A DNA stretch of 64,000 bases from Chitinophaga sp. S165 (lineage in GTDB: Bacteria > Bacteroidota > Bacteroidia > Chitinophagales > Chitinophagaceae), in NCBI RefSeq assembly GCF_003182155.1, contig NZ_QGTG01000009.1:1-64000 (forward strand), written 5' to 3'. The position numbers were made by a program, and so were the translations under genes. Positions 1 to 8,677 of this stretch are shown here, piece after piece (the first letter of the stretch is position 1; each line of letters starts with the position of its first letter). The notes under the pieces are model-generated. The model was not told the origin of the DNA. It saw only the letters and a list, made by a program, of their open reading frames with translations, and searched no databases.

Positions 1-89
1 TGTGCTGCAGAGGGCTTTTGCCTCCTACAATTTACCCTATAAAGTCTTATGTTGTTTTTAGCGAAACAGTGGATCGCCGATTGGCTGAC

Positions 90-250
90 TATTTAACCCC
101 TGGTTGGTCGTATTGGGCATACTTCAAAGAACTAAGGCCAGTGGTCTCCCCCCAAACCGTCCGCTGCTCATGGACGTCCAAGTTGTGTATAATGGCAAAA
201 TAACAGTCATGTTCGTATTGCTATTGTCGGTAGGCTTTTGTTATAGACGG
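90..250 (+). repeat. Non-coding repeat, copy A (about 160 bp)
   Basis: This stretch recurs at 3154-3310. The first 95 bases are nearly identical, and the later part diverges but keeps a shared block around 'aacagtcatgttcg' and an 'aggctttt(g)tta' ending. The first 30 bases of the window resemble the end of a further copy. No open frame is conserved between copies, so I read it as a dispersed intergenic element, not a gene. Seen directly in the sequence; its function is unknown. Confidence 0.8.
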
Positions 251-273
251 TAGCACTTGCTGTTTTTGACAAC

Positions 274-297
274 ATATTGCAATATTGCAATATTGCA
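274..297 (+). repeat. Three tandem copies of ATATTGCA
   Basis: Three perfect head-to-tail 8-base units lie between two copies of the non-coding repeat. It is a simple-sequence tract that could vary in copy number by slippage. No gene is nearby to be phase-varied except the broken permease, whose stop codon lies 159 bases further on. Confidence 0.85.
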
Positions 298-311
298 AGT
301 AAGTAAGCTTG

Positions 312-395
312 TTGGTCTCCTCCTAAACTATTAGCTGCTCATAGATTTCCAAGTTGTGTGAAGAGAGGGGAATAACGGTTATGGTCGTCCTGCTG
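312..395 (+). repeat. Non-coding repeat, degenerate copy B
   Basis: Aligns with the central part of copy A: the 'ggtctcc..cc.aaac' block, 'gctgctcat', 'ccaagttgtgtg' and a variant of 'aacagtcatgttcg', with many substitutions. It sits between copy A and the 3' end of the permease pseudogene. The rest of 1-455 holds no convincing gene. Confidence 0.6.
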
Positions 396-455
396 TACTA
401 TTAATATCAAGGCATATAGTCAAAAAAGCCGCGTACTGGACGCGGCTTCAAAAAG

Positions 456-2842
456 TTATTCGGCTTTCAGACTTTTTACGGGATTGGCCAAAGCTGCGCG
501 GATACTCTGAAAGCTGACCGTGACAAGCGTAATTACTAATATTCCGATACCCGCTACAGCAAATATCCACCAGGAGATCTCTGAGCGGTACTGATAATTT
601 TGCAACCAACTACGCATAAAATAATAGGCCATCGGTACTGCTATCAGCAACGCTATAAATACGAGCATGAGAAAGTCGCGGGATAACATCACCCATAAAT
701 TTAATACTGATGCGCCTAGTACTTTTCGAACGCCGATCTCCTTCGTTCTACGTTCAGCCATAAATGAGGCCATACCAAATAAACCAAGACAACAGATGAA
801 GATTGCCAGTATCGCAAAGAAACTTGTCAACTTTCCAACACGTACTTCAGTACCAAACTTTTTTGCATACTCGACATCTACAAACTGGTATTCAAATGGT
901 TGCTCCGGACTATATTTTTTTAAGACAGTTTCTATCTTCGTTAATGCCGTCTGCGGACTTACTGCCAGATTGATACGCAGGAGGAACACACCAAGAATTT
1001 CCCTGCTCACATGAAAGAGTGATGGTCGCACCGGCTGGTACGGCGATTCCATGATCATATCTTTGATAACACCTATGATAGTGAACGAGTGGTTCCCCCA
1101 CTGTATCACTTCGCCAACAGGATCTTTCAGCCCCATAAATCTGACTGCCGCTTCATTGATCACAAATGCCGATGAATCTGATGCGTAGTCCATAGAGAAG
1201 TCCCTTCCTGCTTTAAACTGCCAACCTACTGTTTTGCCATATTCCGGTGAAACCGTCGTATTGGGCATATCTACAGCAAGGCCTGGGTCCTTTCCTTTCC
1301 AGTTCAAGTCTCCATTAGTCTGCCATACAGTAGTAGCTGGTGCTCCGGCCTCGGACATCTCAATGATCGCACCACTGCCGATCAGCTCACGACGCACTGC
1401 ATCGAAATGCTGATGTATATCAGGGACATTCAATTCCATAGATATCAATCCCTCCCTGGTATATCCTACAGGGCGGGTACGGGCAAACTGGACCTGTCTG
1501 AAGACAATAATAGTTCCGATGATCAGTACCAGAGATACAGTAAACTGAAGTATAACCAATATCTTACGGGGTAATGCGGCATTACGGCCGGTACGGAATG
1601 TGCCTTTTAATACTTTTACGGGCTGAAAAGATGAAAGGTACAATGCGGGTAACTACCAGCTATCAATCCTGTTAACAGCGTGACGATGATGCCCGTTAAC
1701 CAGAATACAGGACTTGCCCAGAGGATGCTCATCTTTTTATCAGACACGTTATTGAAAAACGGAAGCGTTAACTGCGTAATGATGAGTGACAAGATAAAAG
1801 CAAGTCCCACTACGAGCAATGACTCGCTGAAGAACTGCCAGATCAGCTGAATGCGCATTGAACCTATGGCTTTGCGGAGCCCTACTTCCCTGGCACGCTT
1901 CTCAGATCGTGCTGTGCTTAAGTTCATGAAATTGATACATGCCAGTAACAATACAAACAATCCGATGATTGCGAACAGCCGCACGTACTGGATCCGTCCT
2001 CCTGTGTTGACGCCATTCTTGAACGCTTCATACAAATGCCATTTGCTCATAGGATGGAGGAAAACAACTGGTTTAAATCGTCGGTCATCTGCACTGATAT
2101 GCTCCATCTTCAAACCCGCGATCTTCGCTGATAAACGTGCCATATCTGCATGCTCGGCTACTTCCACATAGGTGAGGAATCCATTCATTCCCCATGGATC
2201 TTCAGCAGTTTTTACCCATGCTACTTCATTATTGATATAAACACTCCAGGGAGCAATAAAACCGACACTCGCAAAAGTAGAATTGTAGGGGAGATCTTCA
2301 TATACTCCCCTTACGGTAAGATTCTGACGGTTGTCAAGTCTGATGGTCTTGCCAATAGGATCTTCTTTATCATAGTAAGTTGCTGCCAGAGATGCTGACA
2401 ATAGGATAGAAGAGGGGTCTTTCAGCGCATCTCGTGATCCGCTGAGCATTTTAATGTCCATGAGCGCCGGTCCATCCGGTTCCATGAACTTGCCTATCTT
2501 CCGCATCTTCTTCTCTCCAACGGAGAGAATTTTATAGAAGTCCCATGAAGACATTACCACCCGTTTGAAATCACTTCCATAACGTTCGCGAAGTACTTCT
2601 CCTACCGGGTAGGGCATGGTCTGCCAGGTATCGAGCTGTCCGCCGAAATCCTGGGTCTGCATTAATTGTGCAATGCGGTCGTACTGTTTGTTATACTTGT
2701 TGAAGGAAAGTTCGTCCCATATCCAGAGACCGATCAGCATAGCTACCGCCATACCGGTGGCTAGTCCACCAATATTGATGAGAGAGTAGCCCTTGTTTTT
2801 TAGGAGATTGCGCCAGGCAATCCTGAAATAGTTTCTGAGCAT
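456..2842 (-). pseudogene. FtsX/MacB-type ABC transporter permease, broken by a one-base frameshift
   Basis: Two reading frames, 1616-2842 (N-terminal half, 408 codons) and 456-1643 (C-terminal half), form one permease of about 800 residues, the normal size of the Bacteroidota FtsX-like permeases. The N half has an opening membrane helix after 'RIAWRNLLKNKGYS', a periplasmic MacB-type domain and a three-helix FtsX block. The C half repeats that plan. The N half ends at 'GLIAGSYP' and shifts into 13 unrelated codons. The other frame supplies the expected 'LYLSSFQPVKVLKG'. One extra base in the GGG run at 1647-1649 would restore the frame. No ATPase partner is adjacent, which is usual for this family. 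If the base is truly missing the gene is dead; a sequencing error is the alternative. Confidence 0.85.
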
Positions 2843-3070
2843 AGTGGTATGGGTTCTGCGATTTCATGGCACTGAAAGTATGCCAATTGTTGATTGTGCT
2901 GTTAATCAATTGATTAGGTGAGTGCGTGATGGCCGCATTGTCCGGTTTTGTAACACGCGGGTGTCCGATGGCGGATACGGCGTCTTTTGTTATGTCCTGG
3001 TTATGGGGCTTTGAGGTTACTTAGTTCTGTGTCGTCCGATTATAGCAAGAGTGGGACTTTGAGTGCTGCC

Positions 3071-3222
3071 GGTTTGGGGTGGAGCCACTGGCTGTACTTC
3101 TTTGAAGTACCTTACTATTGGGCTTTATTGGGGCGGTTGGGCGTTGGGAATTCTATTTTAACCCCTGGTTGGTCGTATTAGGCATACTTCAAAGAACTAA
3201 GGCCAGTGGTCTCCCCCCAAAC
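3071..3222. repeat. Inverted repeat made from a reversed copy of the non-coding element
   Basis: Bases 3071-3109 are an imperfect reverse complement of 3184-3222 (the 'cttcaaagaact..ggccagtgg.ctcc' block of repeat copy C), with about 75 bases between the arms. So the element occurs here in both orientations and the transcript could form a long hairpin. Together with the direct copies and the palindrome beyond, it fills the 900-base gene-free stretch 2843-3751. I see no coding sequence there. Confidence 0.75.
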
Positions 3223-3310
3223 CGTCCGCTGCTCATGGACGTCCACGTTATATATAAGGGGAAAGTAACAGTCATGTTCGCCCTGTTGTTGTAGGTAGGC
3301 TTTGTTACAG
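3154..3310 (+). repeat. Non-coding repeat, copy C
   Basis: Near-identical to copy A (90-250) across its first 95 bases, with a single-base length change in the leading T run and one substitution in 'tattgggcat'. The two copies bracket the broken permease in the same orientation, so homologous recombination between them could delete it. Confidence 0.8.
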
Positions 3311-3316
3311 GAGCAA

Positions 3317-3480
3317 TGAACCCCTTTCTATGTTGGTCCTATTGAGCATAGTTAAAATAACTTAGCTAATAGTGCCTGTCTAAACAATCCGCTGCTCGTG
3401 GGGATTCACGTTATATATGGGGGGGAATGTAACAGTCATGTTCGTCCTGCTGTTGCAAGGGAGGCTTTTGCTACAAGACG
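3317..3480 (+). repeat. Non-coding repeat, diverged copy D
   Basis: Starts seven bases after copy C and follows the same order of blocks: 'aacccct', 'ttggtc.tattg.gcata', 'ccgctgctc.tgg', 'cacgttatatat', 'aacagtcatgttcg', and a closing 'ggcttttgctacaagacgg'. About one third of its positions differ from copy C. Confidence 0.7.
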
Positions 3481-3630
3481 GTTGAGGTGGAGACTAAGGG
3501 CCTTATCCCTTTGAGAGCGCCGGTACGATTGATAGGGGTTTAATAGTACTACTAATGCTCCTACGCTTAATAATGCTTAATAGCAAGTGCTCGAAAAGGG
3601 ATACAGCCCGAAGTCCCACCTCAAACCGTC
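3477..3630. repeat. Large imperfect palindrome (about 154 bp)
   Basis: The left arm 3477-3519 (gacggttgaggtgg, then tatccctttgagagc) is complementary to the right arm 3587-3630 (gctcgaaaagggata, then cccacctcaaaccgtc). The centre, 3520-3586, is AT-rich. Transcribed, it would give a long stem with a few internal loops. It directly joins repeat copy D to the short direct repeats beside the next gene. Confidence 0.7.
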
Positions 3631-3746
3631 GGGAGGGCAAAGGTATACTCAGGACAACAGGCATCCGTGAGCAAACCGTCGGGAAGACAAAGGCATACTC
3701 AGGACAAGCATCCATGAGCAAACCGTCGGGAGGGTAAAGGCATACC
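3622..3746 (+). repeat. Direct repeats, 2.5 copies of a 47-50 base unit
   Basis: Unit: 'caaaccgtcgggagg' followed by 'caaaggcatactcagg', then 'acaagcatccgtgag'. Copies are at 3622-3670, 3671-3717 and a partial copy at 3718-3746. The last ends five bases before the stop codon of the gene on the minus strand, so it lies in that gene's 3' untranslated region. The core 'caaaccgtc' also occurs inside the larger repeat family, so the two are probably related. Confidence 0.8.
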
Positions 3747-3751
3747 GCAAC

Positions 3752-6700
3752 TTACTTTTTCCTAAAGAGGAATGTTCCCCACATGTCTGGAGAGAGTGTT
3801 GCTTCTGAAGGGACGTCGGCAGTGATGCCCGTTGCTTTGTTGCTCCAATAGAGGCGGGAGATGGTCTCGCCTTTGTCGCCACGGAGGATGCCGATATCGC
3901 CCTTAATTTTAGTTCCTTCACCGACTTGGATGCCTAGTACCGAGAGTGGTATGGAAAGCTCGTAATTGCCTTCGGAAGTGGCAAACTGGAGCTGACTGGT
4001 GAGGTTGTCAACCCGGTCGAAGGTGATGGTACGGGAAGGAGAGGAGAACGGTACTTTATCTTCTGTGCGTGTGCCTGGTACTACGGCGCGGTAAAGTAAT
4101 GCCTGCGGTTTGCCGTTGATGACACTGATGAGCAAACGGGCGTCGCCGGCGACAGGGGTACGACGATTGGAATCGGCTTTGGCATTGGAGCTGCCGATCA
4201 TGATGTCGAGGGCACCGCCTGTTTTGAAGGGGGCCTGCGGCATTTCGCCGGTGTTGTCGGCCAGTTTAGGATTGCCGGTGCGGAAGGCTGCATAAAGGCG
4301 GCCATTGGAGACCGCAAGTGCTCCTGTGATGTCGTATGCTTGTTTGGTAGAGTTGAAATATCCTTTTACACCTCTTTTGTCAATGTCTGCCCAGGATGCT
4401 GACAACCAGTCATTCAGCTTGCCGTCTATGACAGGCTTTTGGGCGAGGATGCCGACCTGTAATACTTTAGGGGCCATTGCATCCTGACGGGCTGCTGCTG
4501 TTGCGGCAATGGCAGATAAACTTCTGTTCAGCGACGCCTGTGTTACTGTAATGGTCATGTCGGGCAACCGGGTGATGTTTTCCATACCGTCCAGTCTTAC
4601 GATGGCGCTGCGTGCGCCGTCTACGAGGTAGACCTTTCCGTCCTGGGTAGCGGTAATGCCCGGCCAGAAGTTTTCTTCACCAAGTGTGAGGCTGTCGACC
4701 GGCATGTTGCGTTGCGCTTTTGGCAAACGCCAGATGATGCCGGACCGCATATTCTGGAAGAGGGTTGCTACAAAAAGACCATCTGCAGTAAAGATATAGA
4801 CGTTACCGTGATTGCCGTTAATGGCGCATAAGGGGCCTATATCTGAACCTTTGACACTGAAGAAACCTCCCAGCAGGCGGGTGGTGCCTATCAGTTGTCC
4901 GGGGAGGTCGGCGACCGGCGCATTGTGAGAGGCATGCAGTCCGGGCCAGAGGTCAGGATAACTCCATACTGCCTTGCCGTTCTTTGTGCCACTGAGAGAG
5001 TAGGGAGAAAAAGGTTTTGCTCCAAGTGTGAGCATATTCCAGCCGTCAGGGCCTTCCAGCAGCTGATCGCCACCGGAAGAAGCAGGGGGCTGTATGTCTT
5101 GTGCAAGTATTTTTCCTTTATTGATATCGTAAAGGGGTACGCCTTGTTTGGTAGTGCCGGTTACTGCGAAGCTCATGGCTTTATCATTGATCCGCGCGAT
5201 ACAGAAGGTCAGATCGGGCATGATGGTCACACCGCCTACTACGCCCTGTTGGTATTGTACTTCATTTTGTTGTGCCTGGCCGTCACCGTTCTGGTCCTGC
5301 CAGATGAAGAACTGCTGGCTGAAGGCTCCTTTGTTATTGAGGTTTACACCTTTGGGCCAGGATGTTTTGAAGGCGTCGCTTTTCAGGACGTCCCATTGTG
5401 ATGCCTGTCCCATTGCCGCGACAGGATACGCTATCCCATTCCGTCTGATGAACAGGAATGCTGTGGCCGTACCGTTGGTCGGATTGCTGTTGTAGCAGTT
5501 GGTGAAGTATTGCTGGCCATTGTAGTACAATGGTGTTTCAGGTGCTGCATTACGAAAGGAGAGTTGCAGGTCATTGTTGGCGTCAGGTCTGTAATATACT
5601 TGTTTCAGTGTAGACGTGCCTGTTTGCCAGTTCAGTGAGAACTCCATAGCGCCGTATGTTGTTTCTGCATAATAGAAACGTGACTTGTTCTGCGGGTCGA
5701 GGGTACCACCACCACCGTATTTCGGAGGACCGTAATAAGCATGGAGTAGTTGTCCGTCGAGCGACCATACGCTGACCCTTTTAGGTAGGAAATCCGCTTC
5801 GGTGACCCATAGTTGCTGTTTAGCATCTATGGTGATACCGGCAGGATTATTCATATGCTGCGGATTGTAAGGACCGGCAGCAGGAGCGCCAGGAGTACCG
5901 ATCTGGCGGAGGTATTTACCCGTTGGTGAGAATATTTTTACTGTGTGGCTTTTGCCGCGATCACTGATGTAGATGTTACCGGTTTTATCGATCGTAAGTG
6001 CATAGGGCGCTTCGAGGTCATTGCTGATCAGTTTTTCCGGTTTGCTGTTACGGGGGGAACCGGTGTAACGCAGCAGATCATCCCCCGAAAGCAACAGCAA
6101 ACGGCCGGTAGCGTCATAACACATACCGGCGGGAGCGTTGATCTGGATGCTGTCGGTTACCTGTCCTTTGCTGATATCGACAATCAGGATGCGGTTCTTT
6201 TTGCGAAGGCTGATCAGCAGGACGCCATTATTGACAGCGATGCCGGAAATGATTTCTTTAGCGTCATCCAGAGAGCTGGCACCGAGAGAATATTTGAGTA
6301 CCTGCTTTACGTTGTAGTCGTTCTTTTTATTCACGCTTAAGGCGTTAAGACGAAGTTCCGCGATGCCGGACTGTTTACCGGATTCCCATGCAGAAGCTAC
6401 ATACAGGCTGGTGCCGGGGATTGCTTTCGGGCCATTATCTATCGCCATAAACGGTGCAGCGGTCCATACGCCGCCTACCCAGGGACGGCCACCGCGTTTG
6501 CGGCCATTCATGTCTATCCATGCCATGCCGTCTGGTCCTTCGGTAACGTAACAACCTAACAGTACAGCAGGTTGTCCGGTAGGAGAAGCTGTTGCAGGAA
6601 CGAACATGGCGGCTTGCGGAGGGGTATGGTTGGCGAGCCAGGCGCCGGTATGATCTTCTGTTCTCCAGGGAGGCGTACCTGTTGAATAAGTGGTCATTTC

Positions 6701-7042
6701 GTAGTGTGCATTGATAGGACCTCTCACTAATCCGCGGACCTTGTACTGACCTGGCGTCACCATTTTGCCGGGAATGCTGTAAACACCGTGTTTAGCTGCG
6801 TCTATATCTCTTCCAAGATCATCGAGTCCGTCCCATTGTACAGTATTTTTACCGGCAGGGAACCATGTTTCAGAGACGAGATTACGTACTCTTATACCGG
6901 TGTTGTTCTCAATGACAAGGGTGACGTAAGCGCCTTGTTTTAAAGTGAACTGAATGGGAATGGCGGTGGGTGATTGTTGTGCGGATATATGGTATGTTAC
7001 TGATAAAAGTAGCAGTATGAACAGCAGGTATTTCTTTGACAT
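3752..7042 (-). CDS. Secreted NHL-type beta-propeller protein with CBM9-like C-terminal domain
   Basis: A 1096-residue exported protein. A signal peptide (about 1-21, ending HISA) is followed by a FlgD-like Ig module near 30-75 with 'NTVQWDGLDDLGRD'. A central region of about 600 residues carries repeated 'GPDG/IDKTGNIYISD/VTEADF' turns typical of NHL six-bladed propellers. A C-terminal module opens with 'KPVIDGKLNDW', the usual start of CBM9/DOMON-like sugar-binding domains. I start it at ATG 7042 and not at GTG 7051, because the shorter form begins directly with the signal peptide. A -7 box lies 38 bases upstream. No catalytic motif is recognisable. Sugar or polymer binding at the cell surface is an inference from the fold. 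It stands alone, not in an operon. Confidence 0.8.
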   Translation of the reverse strand: MSKKYLLFILLLLSVTYHISAQQSPTAIPIQFTLKQGAYVTLVIENNTGIRVRNLVSETWFPAGKNTVQWDGLDDLGRDIDAAKHGVYSIPGKMVTPGQYKVRGLVRGPINAHYEMTTYSTGTPPWRTEDHTGAWLANHTPPQAAMFVPATASPTGQPAVLLGCYVTEGPDGMAWIDMNGRKRGGRPWVGGVWTAAPFMAIDNGPKAIPGTSLYVASAWESGKQSGIAELRLNALSVNKKNDYNVKQVLKYSLGASSLDDAKEIISGIAVNNGVLLISLRKKNRILIVDISKGQVTDSIQINAPAGMCYDATGRLLLLSGDDLLRYTGSPRNSKPEKLISNDLEAPYALTIDKTGNIYISDRGKSHTVKIFSPTGKYLRQIGTPGAPAAGPYNPQHMNNPAGITIDAKQQLWVTEADFLPKRVSVWSLDGQLLHAYYGPPKYGGGGTLDPQNKSRFYYAETTYGAMEFSLNWQTGTSTLKQVYYRPDANNDLQLSFRNAAPETPLYYNGQQYFTNCYNSNPTNGTATAFLFIRRNGIAYPVAAMGQASQWDVLKSDAFKTSWPKGVNLNNKGAFSQQFFIWQDQNGDGQAQQNEVQYQQGVVGGVTIMPDLTFCIARINDKAMSFAVTGTTKQGVPLYDINKGKILAQDIQPPASSGGDQLLEGPDGWNMLTLGAKPFSPYSLSGTKNGKAVWSYPDLWPGLHASHNAPVADLPGQLIGTTRLLGGFFSVKGSDIGPLCAINGNHGNVYIFTADGLFVATLFQNMRSGIIWRLPKAQRNMPVDSLTLGEENFWPGITATQDGKVYLVDGARSAIVRLDGMENITRLPDMTITVTQASLNRSLSAIAATAAARQDAMAPKVLQVGILAQKPVIDGKLNDWLSASWADIDKRGVKGYFNSTKQAYDITGALAVSNGRLYAAFRTGNPKLADNTGEMPQAPFKTGGALDIMIGSSNAKADSNRRTPVAGDARLLISVINGKPQALLYRAVVPGTRTEDKVPFSSPSRTITFDRVDNLTSQLQFATSEGNYELSIPLSVLGIQVGEGTKIKGDIGILRGDKGETISRLYWSNKATGITADVPSEATLSPDMWGTFLFRKK

Positions 7043-7079
7043 GGCTGGCACGGATTAGCTTTACGAGTCGTATTACAGG

Positions 7080-7087
7080 CAAAGATA
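7080..7087 (-). promoter_or_regulatory. -7 box TATCTTTG of the propeller-protein gene
   Basis: It reads CAAAGATA on the plus strand and matches the Bacteroidota TAnnTTTG consensus, 38 bases before ATG 7042. The match supports the chosen start. The rest of 7052-7448 contains no gene I can support; one short perfect inverted repeat (ATACAG/CTGTAT, about 7286-7302) is visible. Confidence 0.6.
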
Positions 7088-7448
7088 ATGCCGCGCAGCC
7101 AAAATATCCTGTTAAGTATAGGGAAGTGAAAAGTCCCTGCTGTGATGTATATGTATGGAGATGCATGAGGAATACATGGCGTAAACCAGAAGCAAGAGAG
7201 AAGTAAGTACGGCTTTCAGGTGGACTTACAGGAATATGATGGTAAAGCGGGCTTTTAAGCGTGTCGGGGATCAAATTGTGATGGAATACAGGTAATCTGT
7301 ATTGAAGGGATGTTGTTATTCCTGATAGAATGATTGGTCGTATGTTGAAAAGTGAGCTGAAAAAGCTTCAGAATTGATAATAGGGCATGAGGGTGTAACC
7401 GGAGTGGTATCGCGGGCAGATAATCCTATTGATGAAGACAGCTTATTG

Positions 7449-8309
7449 TTATTCCTTTAGCGGATAAAGGGGATGGTGCTGTTTTCGCAGCGATCTTTTA
7501 ACAGGTTGGCAATAGGGGGGAATGAGATCCATTCGCCGTAATTTATTCCTGGATATTCTTTCAGGCTTTGGAGCTTTAGCAGCAGGTAATACCGCAATGA
7601 TATCCATAGCTGCGGTCTGTGTGTTTGCAGATATTTCTATACGGCCATTTATTTCGCGGGCACATTGTATTTCGAGTACGATGATACTTTGTTCTTTGTT
7701 TGCGGGTAAGGTCAGTGTAATAGCCTGCGGGATATCGCCGCGTTTTATGGTGATTGTTTCGCTTACGACCGGTTTGATGTCATGCTGTGTAAAAGCAAAT
7801 GGCAGCGCAATCGCTTTAATGCAGACATGTGTGATGCCTTTATGTGTTTGCGTATTGCTGATATGGATGCCGGGCAATGAAATGCTGATGGTATTGTTAT
7901 CATTTTCAGCGATTGCCGGGTGGCCTGTTAAGTATTGGTGGGTTGCTTTATCGTCGTTAAAGCTGAAGCCTGTAAGTGATTGCAGATGATGGAACGTGGG
8001 GACTTTGAACCCTGTTTTGTGGATGTCGTCGGCTTGTATCACATCAATGAAAGCCTTGTTAAGGCGGTTATGATCAAAGTGGTAACCATAATATTGCAGC
8101 CAGGGGCGCAGGGCATGACGCACCAGGCGACTGCATTTGCTGGCAGTGCCAAAGTCGGTGGCTGCTCTTTGTGTAGCGGCTGTTTGCCTTACATTTTGCG
8201 GAGCGCGGCGTGTCCACCATTCTTTCTTCCCTTTTTTGTTTTTCCTGTAGTAGCCCACCTGGTCGCCCAGTTTACCACTATACAGGAGAATACCTGTTTG
8301 TTTGCCCAT
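7449..8309 (-). CDS. Uncharacterised protein, resembling the DUF6266 group
   Basis: About 286 residues from the ATG at 8309; the frame stays open to 8381, but the extra N-terminus is Cys/Phe-rich and looks non-native. The opening residues 'GILLYSGKLGDQVGYY' recall the start of Bacteroidota DUF6266 proteins ('G..G..SGK.G..VGY'). They are followed by a basic, Arg-rich segment and 'RPWLQYYGYHFDHNRLNKAF'. The C-terminal half is beta-rich without a clear motif. There is no signal peptide or membrane segment. Function is unknown, and family assignment rests only on the N-terminal pattern. It is flanked by long gene-free stretches on both sides, so it is probably monocistronic. Confidence 0.6.
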   Translation of the reverse strand: MGKQTGILLYSGKLGDQVGYYRKNKKGKKEWWTRRAPQNVRQTAATQRAATDFGTASKCSRLVRHALRPWLQYYGYHFDHNRLNKAFIDVIQADDIHKTGFKVPTFHHLQSLTGFSFNDDKATHQYLTGHPAIAENDNNTISISLPGIHISNTQTHKGITHVCIKAIALPFAFTQHDIKPVVSETITIKRGDIPQAITLTLPANKEQSIIVLEIQCAREINGRIEISANTQTAAMDIIAVLPAAKAPKPERISRNKLRRMDLIPPYCQPVKRSLRKQHHPLYPLKE

Positions 8310-8677
8310 AGCCTTCATTACGAGTATGTTAAGATACGGAAAAGATGCCTGGAAGGATTGGCATGTGCATAGTTTGTGCATAGAATAGGGGTGATTATAA
8401 GTGACTATATTTCACCGGATTAGGGGATTTTATATCGGGGATATTTAATGGAAGTTGTATCAGGTAAGGATGTAGCTATTAGTTTCGGCTCTTGTTTAGG
8501 TTTATATTGAAAACGGGGTTGGCCAGTTGGGCCAGCCCCTGATCGTTTTAACGATGTTCCGGTGTATGCCGGAAGGCGGGGCTGAAAACGCCGTGCCGGT
8601 ATAACAGTGTATCTGCTGGCATAATATTTAGACTATAGATACTAAGTATTTATGTTGGAAAAAGATCGCTGACGCTG

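Noticed and set aside
2987..3181. A 64-codon frame inside the repeat region
   Set aside because: It is built from the inverted repeat and is not preserved in the other copies of the element, so it is not a gene.
3071..3746. CRISPR array
   Set aside because: Repeat units are long, few and unequal, with no uniform spacers and no cas genes nearby.
1..3746. Insertion sequence
   Set aside because: No transposase frame and no terminal repeats with target duplication could be found around the repeated blocks.
4895..5401. A 168-codon frame opposite the propeller gene
   Set aside because: A long antisense frame is expected opposite a codon-biased gene; it has no start signal or domain.
6909..7274. 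A 121-codon minus-strand frame overlapping the start of the propeller gene
   Set aside because: It overlaps the signal peptide and promoter of a well-supported gene in another frame and has no motif.
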